Assembly: GCF_029952525.1 (NCBI RefSeq)
Contig: NZ_JASAOF010000002.1
Coordinates: 124,001 to 188,000 of the forward strand
From: Saccharopolyspora ipomoeae
Lineage (GTDB): Bacteria > Actinomycetota > Actinomycetes > Mycobacteriales > Pseudonocardiaceae
Direction: 5' to 3'
Length of the DNA: 64,000 bases
Shown here: positions 51,067 through 59,261 of the stretch, one piece after another
Numbering within the stretch: the stretch's first letter is position 1
Layout: every line of letters begins with the position of its first letter
The notes under the pieces: model-generated
Seen by the model: only the letters and a program-made list of their open reading frames with translations
Told to the model about the DNA's origin: nothing
Databases searched by the model: none
Program-made: the position numbers and the translations under genes

Positions 51067-52269
51067 TTATGTGGTGGCTCGTTCGGGGGAGCGGGGTGGT
51101 GCGGTGGGGACCACCGGGACTGCGAGCAGGGCGCAGCAGCCGGCGATGGCGAAGGCGATCGGGTAGCCGGCGGCGGCGATGACCGCGCCCATGATCGGCG
51201 GGACGGCGGTGGCCGTGAGGGATTGGCCGGTGTTCTGGGCGCCCATGGCGCGGCCGCTCCAGTGGGGTCCCGCGATCTCGGCGACCGCGGTGAAGGCCAG
51301 CCCGTTGTGGGCGACCGCGACGATCGAGGCCACGACCATGAAGGTCAGGGCCAGGGGAGTGCCAGACAGGGCGGCCAGCCCGCCCATCGCGATCGCCGAG
51401 CCGAAGGCGAAGTAGCGGATCGGCCGCAACCGGCTGCCGATCCGGTCCGACCAGATCCCGGCGCCGACCCGGCTCAGCGCGCTGCACAGCTGCGAGGCGC
51501 CGACCAGCGCGCTGGCGGCCGCGGTGCTCCAGTGCTGCGTGGCGATCAGCCAGACGAGCATGTACGTCCAGGCCGTCTGCTGCGGCACGGTCAGCGCGAT
51601 CGAGACGGCGTGGATGCGCAGCAGCCGCCGGTCGCCCCGGTAGGGGTTGTCGCTGTGGCCGTCGCGGCGGGCCTCGGCCACCGACGGCCTCGGCGGGTCC
51701 ACGATCAGCGCCGCCACCAGCACCGCGGCCACCGCGCACACGCCGGCGACGGTGAGCAGCGTGACCGTGAGCCCCCGGGCCTCGACGAGGTTCGGCACCA
51801 GCACGGCGGTCAGGCCCACGCCCAGCGGCTGCGCGGTCTGCCGGATGCCCATCGCCATGCCGCGCCGCTGCGGCGGGAACCAGCCGGAGACGACGCGGCC
51901 GCTGGCCGAGTTCGAGCTGGCCCCTGCCGCGCCGCCGACGAACAGCAGCACCGCCAGCCACACCAGCGATCCGGCCAGTGCGGCCGCCGCGGCGCTGACC
52001 GCCAGCATGCTCAGCCCGATCAGCAGCGAGATCCGCTCACCGATGCGGTCGACGATCGCGCCCCAGATGATCAGCGTGCACATCGTCCCGGCCAGCGGAG
52101 CGGCGGCGATCATGCCCGCCTGCGACAGCGACAGCCCGCGCTCGAAGTGCAGGTTCGGGATCAGCGCGGGGGCGGCGTTGGTGAACACCGTCGCCGCGAG
52201 CTGCGCGAACATCGAGATCGCGAGCATCAGCCAGCGGTTCGGGGTGCGCGTGATCGTCGGTCCGAGCAT
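51067..52269 (-). CDS. MFS transporter, CynX/NimT-like
   Basis: A 400-residue membrane protein with twelve hydrophobic segments. WLMLAISMFAQLAATVFTN opens the first helix, VDRIGERISLLIGLSML is the 2-3 loop motif and GWFPPQRRGMAMGIRQTAQPLG the helix-5 motif typical of nitrate/cyanate/2-nitroimidazole-type carriers and glycerol-phosphate-like MFS. Direction and substrate unknown. A palindrome overlaps the start codon (52268-52288). Confidence 0.83.
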   Translation of the reverse strand: MLGPTITRTPNRWLMLAISMFAQLAATVFTNAAPALIPNLHFERGLSLSQAGMIAAAPLAGTMCTLIIWGAIVDRIGERISLLIGLSMLAVSAAAAALAGSLVWLAVLLFVGGAAGASSNSASGRVVSGWFPPQRRGMAMGIRQTAQPLGVGLTAVLVPNLVEARGLTVTLLTVAGVCAVAAVLVAALIVDPPRPSVAEARRDGHSDNPYRGDRRLLRIHAVSIALTVPQQTAWTYMLVWLIATQHWSTAAASALVGASQLCSALSRVGAGIWSDRIGSRLRPIRYFAFGSAIAMGGLAALSGTPLALTFMVVASIVAVAHNGLAFTAVAEIAGPHWSGRAMGAQNTGQSLTATAVPPIMGAVIAAAGYPIAFAIAGCCALLAVPVVPTAPPRSPERATT

Positions 52270-52288
52270 GGTCCAGACCGTAGACCAT
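52268..52288. promoter_or_regulatory. Palindrome at the MFS gene start
   Basis: ATGGTC (52268-52273) and GACCAT (52283-52288) flank a nine-base centre, with further partial symmetry in GTCCAGACC/GGTCTACGG. It covers the ribosome-binding and start region of the minus-strand MFS gene, so a bound dimer would block initiation. Resembles GntR-type sites; regulator unknown. Confidence 0.45.
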
Positions 52289-52310
52289 TAGCGAGAGAAA
52301 CGACCTGGTT

Positions 52311-52342
52311 CCGGGGAGGTGTGCCCGAGCACACCTCCCCGG
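52311..52342 (-). terminator. Strong hairpin terminator
   Basis: CCGGGGAGGTGTG (52311-52323) and CACACCTCCCCGG (52330-52342) form a perfect 13-base stem with a 6-base loop, five bases beyond the stop of the small monooxygenase gene on the minus strand. It closes the amidohydrolase-to-monooxygenase operon. Confidence 0.8.
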
Positions 52343-52347
52343 TGCCT

Positions 52348-52671
52348 TCAGTCCACGGACATCTCGCCCAGCTGCGACCAGTCGTCCTGGTCGATCTTGG
52401 CGTTGATGATGCGCGGGGTCTCCGCCAGGTACGGCGGCAGCTCCTTCCGCGCGTCGTGGAAGTGCTGCGAGGTGACGTGCGCCGAGCCCGCCTCGTCATC
52501 GCGGAAGGCCTCCACCAGCACGTACTCGGTGGGGTCCGCCAGGCTGCGGGACCAGTCGAACCACAGGCATCCCGGCTCGGAGCGGGTGGCCTCGGTGAAG
52601 GTCCGCGCGATCTCCGGCCACGCCTCGGCGTGCTCCGGCTTGATGCGCCACTTCGCGGTGATGAAGATCAT
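52348..52671 (-). CDS. Antibiotic biosynthesis monooxygenase (ABM/YgiN-like) family protein
   Basis: A 107-residue ferredoxin-like fold protein. FITAKWRIKPEHAEAWPEI, EPGCLWFDWSRSLADPTEYV and SAHVTSQHFHDAR follow the ABM pattern, with the conserved His-x-x-S-x-H-F. Members such as YgiN oxidise quinols without cofactor. It is the last gene of the minus-strand operon that begins with the amidohydrolase at 55446, 15 bases after the dehydrogenase stop. Confidence 0.83.
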   Translation of the reverse strand: MIFITAKWRIKPEHAEAWPEIARTFTEATRSEPGCLWFDWSRSLADPTEYVLVEAFRDDEAGSAHVTSQHFHDARKELPPYLAETPRIINAKIDQDDWSQLGEMSVD

Positions 52672-52686
52672 CGATGTTCCTCCAGG

Positions 52687-53712
52687 TCAGGGGGTCAGGA
52701 TCGCGCGGCCCCGGATGCGGCCGGCGTCTAGGTCGTCCAGGGCGTCCTGGAAGCGCTCCAGCGGGTACTTGCTGGTGTGCAACCGGACCTTGTCCTGGGC
52801 GGCCAGCACCATCAGCTCGCACAGGTCGTTGTAGGAACCGACCAGGTTGCCGATGAAGTTGATCTCCGTGGAGATGATGTCGATCGTCGGCACGTCGATG
52901 TTCTCGCCGTAACCGACCACGTGGTAATCCCCGGCGCGACGCAGCATCCGCACGCCCTCGGACGTCGCGCCGCCCTCGCCGACGAAGTCGATGACGGTCT
53001 CCGCGCCGTGGCCCCCGGTGAGCTCCATGACCTGCTCGATGTGCGTGCCGTCGGCGACCACGCCGTGGTCGGCGCCGATGTCGGCGGCCAGCTTCACCGC
53101 CTCCGGGTTGCGGTCCAGCACCACCAGTTCCGCGGCCGAGATCGCCTTGAGCACCTGGATGCCGATGTGGCCGAGCCCGCCCGCGCCGATCACCACGCAC
53201 TTGTCGCCCGGGCGCAGCTTGCGGGCCGCCTTGGCCGCCGCGTGGTACGCGGTCAAACCCGCGTCGGCCAGCGCCGCCACGTCCGCCGGCTCCAGCGAGT
53301 CGTCGATGCGCACCACGCTGCGCGCCGAGGTCTTGAGGTAGTCGGCGTAACCCCCCGCGGTGTCGATGCCCGGGAACAGCGACTGCTCGCAGTGCACGTC
53401 GTCGCCGAACCGGCACGCCCGGCACAACCCGCAGGTCACCAGCGGGTGCACGATCACCTTGTCGCCCTCGGAGACGTTGGTGACCGCGCTGCCCACCGCG
53501 TGCACCCAGCCCGCGTTCTCGTGCCCGATCGTGTAAGGCAGCTCCACGCCGGACTTCTCCGCCCACTGCCCTTCGAGGATGTGGATGTCGGTGCGGCACA
53601 CCCCGGCGCCGCCGATCTTGACCACGACGTCGTAGGGCCCGGTCGGCTCCGGAACCGGGACCTCGGTCAACCGCATCGGCTCGTGGTAGCCGACGACCTG
53701 CACTGCTCTCAT
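52687..53712 (-). CDS. NAD(P)-dependent alcohol dehydrogenase of the propane-oxidation type
   Basis: A 341-residue zinc dehydrogenase. GGAGVCRTDIHILEGQWAEK and LPYTIGHENAGWVHAVGSAV are near-diagnostic of the dehydrogenase encoded with propane/acetone-type binuclear iron monooxygenases; CGLCRACRFGDDVHC is the structural zinc loop and VIGAGGLGHIGIQVLKA the NAD fold. It would oxidise a secondary alcohol such as 2-propanol. It overlaps the upstream MIP18-like gene by four bases. ATG 53712 follows GGAAGG. Confidence 0.87.
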   Translation of the reverse strand: MRAVQVVGYHEPMRLTEVPVPEPTGPYDVVVKIGGAGVCRTDIHILEGQWAEKSGVELPYTIGHENAGWVHAVGSAVTNVSEGDKVIVHPLVTCGLCRACRFGDDVHCEQSLFPGIDTAGGYADYLKTSARSVVRIDDSLEPADVAALADAGLTAYHAAAKAARKLRPGDKCVVIGAGGLGHIGIQVLKAISAAELVVLDRNPEAVKLAADIGADHGVVADGTHIEQVMELTGGHGAETVIDFVGEGGATSEGVRMLRRAGDYHVVGYGENIDVPTIDIISTEINFIGNLVGSYNDLCELMVLAAQDKVRLHTSKYPLERFQDALDDLDAGRIRGRAILTP

Positions 53713-54443
53713 GACGCTCGTCCTTCCGAAGACATCGCCCGCGGCGTCTGGTCCGCTGCGGAATCGGGGTAGCGGGTGCGCAGCAGCCCGCGGCAGAAGT
53801 GGGAGTTGCCCTCCACCGAGATGCGCGTCGCCCGGGCGAAGCGCAACCGGAACGGCACCTGCTCCGGTGAGCACGGCCGCCCCTCGTCGTCGACCAGCAC
53901 CGGGGCCTCGGGCCCGGTCGCGAACCCGACCGCCGCGCGGCGGTCGAGCAGCGATCGCGTCGCCGCCTCGTCGGGCAGGTCGGCGACGGTGATCGCGTGC
54001 AGGTCCTCCTCGGCCAGCTCCGGCCGGGCCTTGAGCAGCCGGGTCAGGACCCGCTCCATCGCCGCCGCGTGGGCCTTGCGGCGGAACGTCGCCCGCAGCT
54101 CCTCCAGGTCCTCGTCGGCCTCACCCGGGAACGTGTCGCGATACCCGGCGTCGGCGGCCAGACCGGTGTTGATCAGCGTCGAGTCGTGGTGGTCGTCGAG
54201 CTCGACCACCACGCCCGTCACGCCCGGCAGGGCGCGCAGCACGTCCTTGGCGTCCGATGCCATCAGGTAGGCGAAGTTCGGCGCGCAGAACGAGGTGGGC
54301 AGCCGCAGGTGCACCTCGACCTCGCCCGCCTCGCTCACCTCCAGCGAGCGCACGAACCCCAGATCCGTCACCGGCTCGTCCAGCTCCGGATCGATGACCT
54401 GGTGCAGCGCCTCCCACGCGGCGGTGCGCAGTTCGGCGGCCAT
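53709..54443 (-). CDS. MIP18/DUF59-type iron-sulfur assembly-like protein
   Basis: A 244-residue protein. The N-terminal 85 residues are a DUF59 domain (VIDPELDEPVTDLGFVRSLE, LPTSFCAPNFAYLMASD with the conserved Cys). The rest is an extension specific to propane-monooxygenase-type clusters, ending SHFCRGLLRTRYP with a His/Cys pair. It may help load iron into the hydroxylase. The start may be ATG 54443 or GTG 54452; both overlap the amidohydrolase stop region. No hydroxylase gene is in the window. Confidence 0.8.
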   Translation of the reverse strand: MAAELRTAAWEALHQVIDPELDEPVTDLGFVRSLEVSEAGEVEVHLRLPTSFCAPNFAYLMASDAKDVLRALPGVTGVVVELDDHHDSTLINTGLAADAGYRDTFPGEADEDLEELRATFRRKAHAAAMERVLTRLLKARPELAEEDLHAITVADLPDEAATRSLLDRRAAVGFATGPEAPVLVDDEGRPCSPEQVPFRLRFARATRISVEGNSHFCRGLLRTRYPDSAADQTPRAMSSEGRAS

Positions 54444-54444
54444 C

Positions 54445-55446
54445 TCAGACACCCGCCTTCTCGGCCACGTCCAGCTCCGCCGGGACCGGGATGTCGTACA
54501 TGCGGGCGGCGTTGAGGCCGAGGATCTTGCGCTTCTGCTCGGTGGTCAGCGGCGCGTACTCGCCCTGCATGTCCTCCGGGATCTGGAAGTCCACGAACTG
54601 CTCGATCAGCCACTTCGGCGTCCAGATCGCGTAGTCGCTGGAGAACTGGATGCGATCCTCGTCCAGCCAGTACAGCAGCTCGCCGATGATCTGGGCGAAG
54701 TAGCGCGGGCGCGAGTGGATGAAGGGCATCGCCACCGCCAGGCCCGCGTGCACGTTGGGCTCCTGCACGGCGATCCAGCAGAAGTCCTCCAGCCGCGGCA
54801 GGCCGCAGTGCTCCACCACGAAGTTGAGGTCGGTGAAGTCGGTGGCGACCTTGTCCACGTCGGCGACGTCGAAGGCGTCGCGGTCCAGCGGCCGGATCGT
54901 CGGGCCCTTGTGGATGTGGATGTTCCGGACGCCCAGCTCCTGGCACGCCTCCAGGTACTTGATGCACCACGGGTCGTCGAGCTTGTAGCCGCGCGAGTCG
55001 CCCTGCCACTCGGCGGTGTAGAGCTTGACGCCCTTGAGGTCGAAGCGCTCGGCGTCCCGCTTGAGCTGGTCCAGACCGGCCTGCTCGAAACGCGGGTCGA
55101 AGCAGTGGTTGTAGGTCAGCTTGTCCGGGTGCTCCCGCGTCAGCGCGAAGGCCTCCTCGGTCTGGCCGAAACCGTTGCCGTAGAAGGCGCTCAGCAGCGC
55201 GGGCTGGAAGATCGCGTGGTCGACGTAGCCGTCGGTGAACAGGTCCTTCATCAGCCGCTCGCCGCCCTGGTAGAGGAAGTCCTCGTAGGGCCAGTGCTCG
55301 GACTCCGGGCTGAGGTTGCGGTGGTAGTCGTAGAAGCAGTCGATGAACTGCTTGCCGTGGATGTTGCGCTGGTTGTCGGCACGGGCGTCCCAGAGCGCGA
55401 CGTGGGCGTCCACGATGAAGTAGTTCTCGCCGTCCTTGCTGTACAT
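54445..55446 (-). CDS. Amidohydrolase family protein of propane-monooxygenase clusters
   Basis: A 333-residue TIM-barrel protein of the amidohydrolase-2 (decarboxylase-like) group. YFIVDAHVALWDARADNQRN is the first metal strand, GVKLYTAEWQGDSRGYKL and RNIHIHKGPTIRPLDRDAF the centre, VVEHCGLPRLEDFCW and FSSDYAIWTPKW the late metal strands. This subgroup is encoded directly after mimABCD/prmABCD in Mycobacterium, Rhodococcus and Pseudonocardia. Note DAHVALW in place of the usual HxH, so the first metal histidine pair is incomplete. GGAGG precedes ATG 55446. First gene of its operon. Confidence 0.87.
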   Translation of the reverse strand: MYSKDGENYFIVDAHVALWDARADNQRNIHGKQFIDCFYDYHRNLSPESEHWPYEDFLYQGGERLMKDLFTDGYVDHAIFQPALLSAFYGNGFGQTEEAFALTREHPDKLTYNHCFDPRFEQAGLDQLKRDAERFDLKGVKLYTAEWQGDSRGYKLDDPWCIKYLEACQELGVRNIHIHKGPTIRPLDRDAFDVADVDKVATDFTDLNFVVEHCGLPRLEDFCWIAVQEPNVHAGLAVAMPFIHSRPRYFAQIIGELLYWLDEDRIQFSSDYAIWTPKWLIEQFVDFQIPEDMQGEYAPLTTEQKRKILGLNAARMYDIPVPAELDVAEKAGV

Positions 55447-55526
55447 GTGTCCTCCGCTACGTGGCAGCTGTGGCACGTTCGGGAGGGAACGGTAGGAGCG
55501 ATCAAGCCCCGTCGGCGGCGCTCGCG

Positions 55527-55543
55527 TGTCTCACTTTGAGACA
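55527..55543. promoter_or_regulatory. TGTCTCA-N3-TGAGACA activator-site candidate
   Basis: A perfect palindrome with 7-base arms in the 176-base divergent region between the amidohydrolase operon and the GAF/Fis activator gene. Activators of this family bind such TGTC-type inverted repeats upstream of the promoter they control. Confidence 0.65.
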
Positions 55544-55622
55544 GCGCGACCGCCCTGGAGGCTTGCTCCCTGCGCTTACCCTGGGTCCACCGGCGCAACG
55601 TCGCGTCACCTGGAGGTTTGAG

Positions 55623-57092
55623 ATGCACCTGCACCTGAGTGCGCCCGACTCCGCCTGCCCCACCTCGGTCACGCCCCGGCTGCGCGCGTCCTGGCGGCGC
55701 AGCGCCCGGTACGGGCTCAGCGCGGAGGAGATGCGTCCGGTGTTCACCGGATCGGTCGATACCGGCTCGCTGCTCTACGAGTGCGGGACCGCGGTGCTGC
55801 GGGGGTTGCAGGCCACGCTGGCCAACGAACCGGTCAGCATGATGATCACCGATCCGGAGGGCCTGGTGCTCAGCCGGATCTGCGAGGACGGGACGATCAA
55901 CCGCTCGCTGGACCGCGTGCACCTGGCACCCGGCTTCTACTTCGCCGAGGAGAACGCCGGCACCAACGGCCTCGGCCTGGCCCTGGCCGACCGGGCGCCG
56001 TCGCTGGTGCGCGCCGAGGAGCACTACTGCGCCGGACTGCGCGGCTACACCTGCGCGGCCGCCCCGGTGCTCGACCCGGTCAGCGGCGGCATCGCGGGCA
56101 GCGTCAACCTCACGACCTGGTCGGAGGACGCCTCCGAGCTGCTGCTGGCGCTGGCCCAGTCGGCCGCGGGCAACACGACCGCGCTGATGCTGGCCCGCGG
56201 TGCCGGGCGCAGCGCGCACCCGATGCCGCGCGGCGAGGTGTTCCGCGTCTACGCCGACCGGATGAGCGCGCCCGAGGCGTCGGTCCTCACGCCCGGGTGG
56301 CGCAACGTCTTCTCCGAGGCCCGCTCGGCGTTCCGCAGCGGCCGGGCGGTCGCCGTCGTCGGCGAGGCGGGGACCGGCAAGACGGCGCTGGCCTCGCTGG
56401 CGCGGCGGGAGCTGCGTCGCGAGCGGGTGCTCAGCGTGCGGCCGCCCGCGCCCGACGACGCCGAGGCGTGGCTGGAGCTGTGGGCACCGGAGCTGGGCAA
56501 GGACAGCACCTGCGTGATGATCTCCGGCGTCGACCGGCTGCCCGCGTGGGTCACCGGCGAGCTCGCCGGACTGCTGGAGCAGGTGCGCTCGGACGAGGGG
56601 ATGGCGCCGTACGTGCTCACCGCGTCGTCGGCCGAGGAGATGCCGGAGGAGCTGCGGCGGCTCGTCGACACCGTCGTGGAGGTACCCGCGCTGCGGTTCC
56701 GGCCCGACGACATCCAGCCCCTCGCGAGGCACTTCGCCCGGCAGCGGCGGCGCCGCGACGTGGAGTTCACCCCGGCTGCGATGCGCACGCTCACCGCCTA
56801 CGACTGGCCGGAGAACGTCCGCCAGCTGCGCCAGGTCGTCCGCGAAGCGGCAGGCCGGACCGATCTCGTCGACCTCCACCACCTCCCGCCGGAGGTCTTC
56901 ACGGGGCCGGGGCGGCCCCTGACGCGGCTGGAATCGGTGGAACGCGACGAGATCATCCGCTGCCTCACCGAACCCGGCACGACGGTCGGCGAAGCCGCCC
57001 GGGAGCTCGGCGTCAGCCGAGCCACCATCTACCGCAAGATGGCCCAGTACAGAATCACCCTCCCCACCAAAACCCCACGCCCCGCCCCCTGA
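55623..57092 (+). CDS. GAF/Fis-type transcriptional activator (MimR/AcoR-like)
   Basis: A 489-residue regulator. N-terminal PRLRASWRRSARYGLS and the GAF-like sensor (MMITDPEGLVLSRI, FYFAEENAGTNGLGLAL, YTCAAAPVLDP) are followed by a reduced AAA-like domain with Walker A GEAGTGKTAL but no GAFTGA loop, and a Fis helix-turn-helix (VGEAARELGVSRATIYRKMAQY). Actinomycetes lack sigma54, and such proteins work with sigma70-type polymerase. In Mycobacterium, MimR activates the propane monooxygenase operon. Here it is divergent from the remnant-like module. GGAGG precedes ATG 55623. Confidence 0.87.
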   Translation: MHLHLSAPDSACPTSVTPRLRASWRRSARYGLSAEEMRPVFTGSVDTGSLLYECGTAVLRGLQATLANEPVSMMITDPEGLVLSRICEDGTINRSLDRVHLAPGFYFAEENAGTNGLGLALADRAPSLVRAEEHYCAGLRGYTCAAAPVLDPVSGGIAGSVNLTTWSEDASELLLALAQSAAGNTTALMLARGAGRSAHPMPRGEVFRVYADRMSAPEASVLTPGWRNVFSEARSAFRSGRAVAVVGEAGTGKTALASLARRELRRERVLSVRPPAPDDAEAWLELWAPELGKDSTCVMISGVDRLPAWVTGELAGLLEQVRSDEGMAPYVLTASSAEEMPEELRRLVDTVVEVPALRFRPDDIQPLARHFARQRRRRDVEFTPAAMRTLTAYDWPENVRQLRQVVREAAGRTDLVDLHHLPPEVFTGPGRPLTRLESVERDEIIRCLTEPGTTVGEAARELGVSRATIYRKMAQYRITLPTKTPRPAP

Positions 57093-57184
57093 ACCCCCGC
57101 TCCCTCCCGACCGCCCCGGATCCTCCCGCTCCGCCACCCCGGCTCCGAGGTTTCCCCCGCGATAGGGCGTCGCTCGGCAGGGGA
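57093..57184. other. Intergenic sequence before hairpin element copy 3
   Basis: GC-rich, C-rich sequence after the activator gene with no frame, ribosome site or stem beyond the left arm of the hairpin element. The 299-base gap to the next gene is otherwise filled by that element. Confidence 0.4.
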
Positions 57185-57248
57185 CAGTTTTAGTCCAAAT
57201 TGCCCATGATCAATGCCCGAAATGTCCGGATAATTTTAACTAAAACTG
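57185..57248. repeat. Hairpin element, copy 3 of the 64-base family
   Basis: The 15-base arms (CAGTTTTAGTCCAAA; TTTTAACTAAAACTG) pair at 13 of 15 positions, and outside them the stem continues so that GGCAGGGGACAGTTTTAGT (57176-57194) and its exact complement (57239-57257) form 19 perfect pairs. The 34-base core at 57200-57233 keeps CCCATGATCAATG and TGTCCGGA. It lies between two plus-strand genes. Confidence 0.85.
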
Positions 57249-57391
57249 TCCCCTGCCCAGGGCTCGGAGACGTGAGGTGAAGTGCCTGGGTGCGGTGAGC
57301 CGGGAGTTCGGGGTGGGGTGGGGTTCTGGACAGCGGGGGTTCGGTTGGGGAGGGTTTCGGGGTGGGGTCGTGCGTTGTGGAAGGGGTTGGG

Positions 57392-58393
57392 ATGGGGCGG
57401 GCCGTCCGGATCGGGGAGCCTGGGGTTCTCGCTGTTGTTGAGGCGGAGGTCGGGGAACTCGGGTGGGGTGAGGCGCTCGTCGCGGTGGCCTGGGCCGGGA
57501 TTTGCGGGTCTGATCTGGAGGTGTTCCAGGGGAGTCGGCCCGCGGAGTTCGTTCGCTACCCCGTCGTTCCGGGGCACGAGTGGTCCGGGACCGTCGTGCG
57601 CGTCGGTGACGGCGCGGATCCCGAGCTCGTCGGGCGCAAGGTCGTGGGGGAGGGCTTCCGGAACTGCGGCTGGTGCACAGCATGCCGCGAAGGCGACACC
57701 AGCCTGTGCTCGGCCGGGTACGACGAGACCGGGTTCACGCAGCCCGGCGCCTGGGCCGACCACCTGAAGCTGCCGGCCCGGTTGCTGCACCCGCTGCCCG
57801 ACGAGGCCGACCTGCGCGCCGCCGCGCTGCTCGAACCCGCCGCCTGCATGGCCTCGGCGGTGCTCAAGGCCGACCTCCGGGTGGGGGAGAGCGTCGCGGT
57901 CATCGGCGGCGGCACCCTCGGCCTGCTCGCCACCCAGCTGCTCGCCGCGGCCGGGGCCGGGCACCTCGTGGTCGTCGACCCCCGCGCCGACCGGGCCGAA
58001 CCGGCGAAAGCCTGCGGTGCCACGGACTTCCGCGCACCCGACGAGCTCGACGGCGGTTTCGACGTCGTGCTGGAAGCCGCCGGAGCCTCCGGCACCGGAC
58101 GGCTCGCGGTGCGCTCCACCCGGCGCGGCGGACGCACGGTGCTCACCGGAATCGCGCCGGAGGAGCACGAGCCCCTCGCCCCGGCCGACCTGGTCGGCTC
58201 CGCGGTCACCGTGCACACCGTGTTCGGCGCGTCCACCAGCGCGTGGGCGCACGCGGTCCGCGCCTTCGCCACCGGACGCCTCGACCCCGCGCCGCTGATC
58301 ACCCACGAGTTCGTCCTGGACGACGCCGAGCAGGCGCTGCGCGCGCTGGCCGACCGGACGGTGCCCACCGGGAAGGTGCTGCTGCACCCATGA
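57392..58393 (+). CDS. Zinc-binding dehydrogenase, polyol/threonine dehydrogenase-like
   Basis: A 333-residue medium-chain dehydrogenase. AWAGICGSDLEVFQG and VPGHEWSGTVV give the catalytic zinc site; NCGWCTACREGDTSLC the four structural-zinc cysteines; AVIGGGTLGLLATQLLAAAGA the NAD fold. Its ATGA overlap with a lactonase-like gene suggests a sugar or polyol oxidation pair: dehydrogenase makes a lactone or ketone, lactonase opens it. ATG 57392 has GGAAGGGG upstream. Copy 3 of the hairpin element lies 140 bases before it. Confidence 0.85.
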   Translation: MGRAVRIGEPGVLAVVEAEVGELGWGEALVAVAWAGICGSDLEVFQGSRPAEFVRYPVVPGHEWSGTVVRVGDGADPELVGRKVVGEGFRNCGWCTACREGDTSLCSAGYDETGFTQPGAWADHLKLPARLLHPLPDEADLRAAALLEPAACMASAVLKADLRVGESVAVIGGGTLGLLATQLLAAAGAGHLVVVDPRADRAEPAKACGATDFRAPDELDGGFDVVLEAAGASGTGRLAVRSTRRGGRTVLTGIAPEEHEPLAPADLVGSAVTVHTVFGASTSAWAHAVRAFATGRLDPAPLITHEFVLDDAEQALRALADRTVPTGKVLLHP

Positions 58394-58413
58394 TGCGACG
58401 CGGAGGTTCACCC

Positions 58414-59259
58414 GTGCTGGACCAGGTCACCGGCCCCGTCGCCGCCCACGGAGAAGGGCCGGTGTGGTTCCCGCGCTGGCCCGGTCTGCGCTGGGTGGAC
58501 ATGCTCGTCGGCGACGTGCTCACCCTCGACGACTCCGGCGAGATCCGCCGCGACCACGTCGGTTCGGTCGCCGCCGCGCTGCGCCCGAGGGAATCCGGTG
58601 GCGCGGTGCTCGCGCTGGAGCGCGGCTTCGCGCTGGCCGACGACGCGCTGCAGGACGTCCGGCCGATGCCGGAGCTGTGGAGCGGTGCCGAGGTCCGGAT
58701 GAACGAGGGCGGCTGCGGCCCGGACGGCGCCTTCTACTGCGGATCGATGGCCTACGCCGAAACCCCCGGCGCGGGAACCCTCTACCGCCTCGACCCGCAG
58801 GGCCGCGTCGAACCCGTGCTGAGCGGGATCAGCATCTCGAACGGTCTCATGTGGACCGACGACGGAACCCGCGCCTACTACGCCGACACCCCGACCCAGC
58901 GGGTCGACGTCTTCGACTTCGAAGACGGGAAACTCGTCCGCAGAAGGCCTTTCGCGCGCATCGACCCGGCCGACGGTTCTCCGGACGGTCTCACCGTCGA
59001 CGACGAAGGCGGGGTCTGGGTCGCCCTCTGGGGCGGCTCGGCCGTCCGCCACTACACCCCCGACGGCGAGCTCGCCGAGATCATCGAGGTCCCCACCCCG
59101 AAGGTCACCTCCTGCACCTTCGGCGGCGAGAACCTCGACCACCTCTACATCACGACGTCCCAGGTCGATACCGACCTGGACGCGCACCCCGGAGCAGGTG
59201 CCCTGTTCGTCACCGCTCCCGGAGTCCGAGGACTCCCCGTCCGCACCTACCTGGGATGA
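58414..59259 (+). CDS. SMP-30/gluconolactonase/LRE family protein
   Basis: A 281-residue six-bladed propeller. GPVAAHGEGPVWFPRWPGLRWVDM opens the first blade with the metal glutamate (HGEGP, described in part), EVRMNEGGCGPDGAFYCGSM is the central Asn/Asp site, GISISNGLMWTDDGTRAYYAD and GSPDGLTVDDEGGVWVALWGG supply later metal residues. GTG 58414 has GGAGG seven bases upstream; an alternative ATG 58390 overlaps the upstream stop. It should hydrolyse an aldonolactone. Coupled to the polyol dehydrogenase. Confidence 0.85.
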   Translation: MLDQVTGPVAAHGEGPVWFPRWPGLRWVDMLVGDVLTLDDSGEIRRDHVGSVAAALRPRESGGAVLALERGFALADDALQDVRPMPELWSGAEVRMNEGGCGPDGAFYCGSMAYAETPGAGTLYRLDPQGRVEPVLSGISISNGLMWTDDGTRAYYADTPTQRVDVFDFEDGKLVRRRPFARIDPADGSPDGLTVDDEGGVWVALWGGSAVRHYTPDGELAEIIEVPTPKVTSCTFGGENLDHLYITTSQVDTDLDAHPGAGALFVTAPGVRGLPVRTYLG

Positions 59260-59261
59260 CG

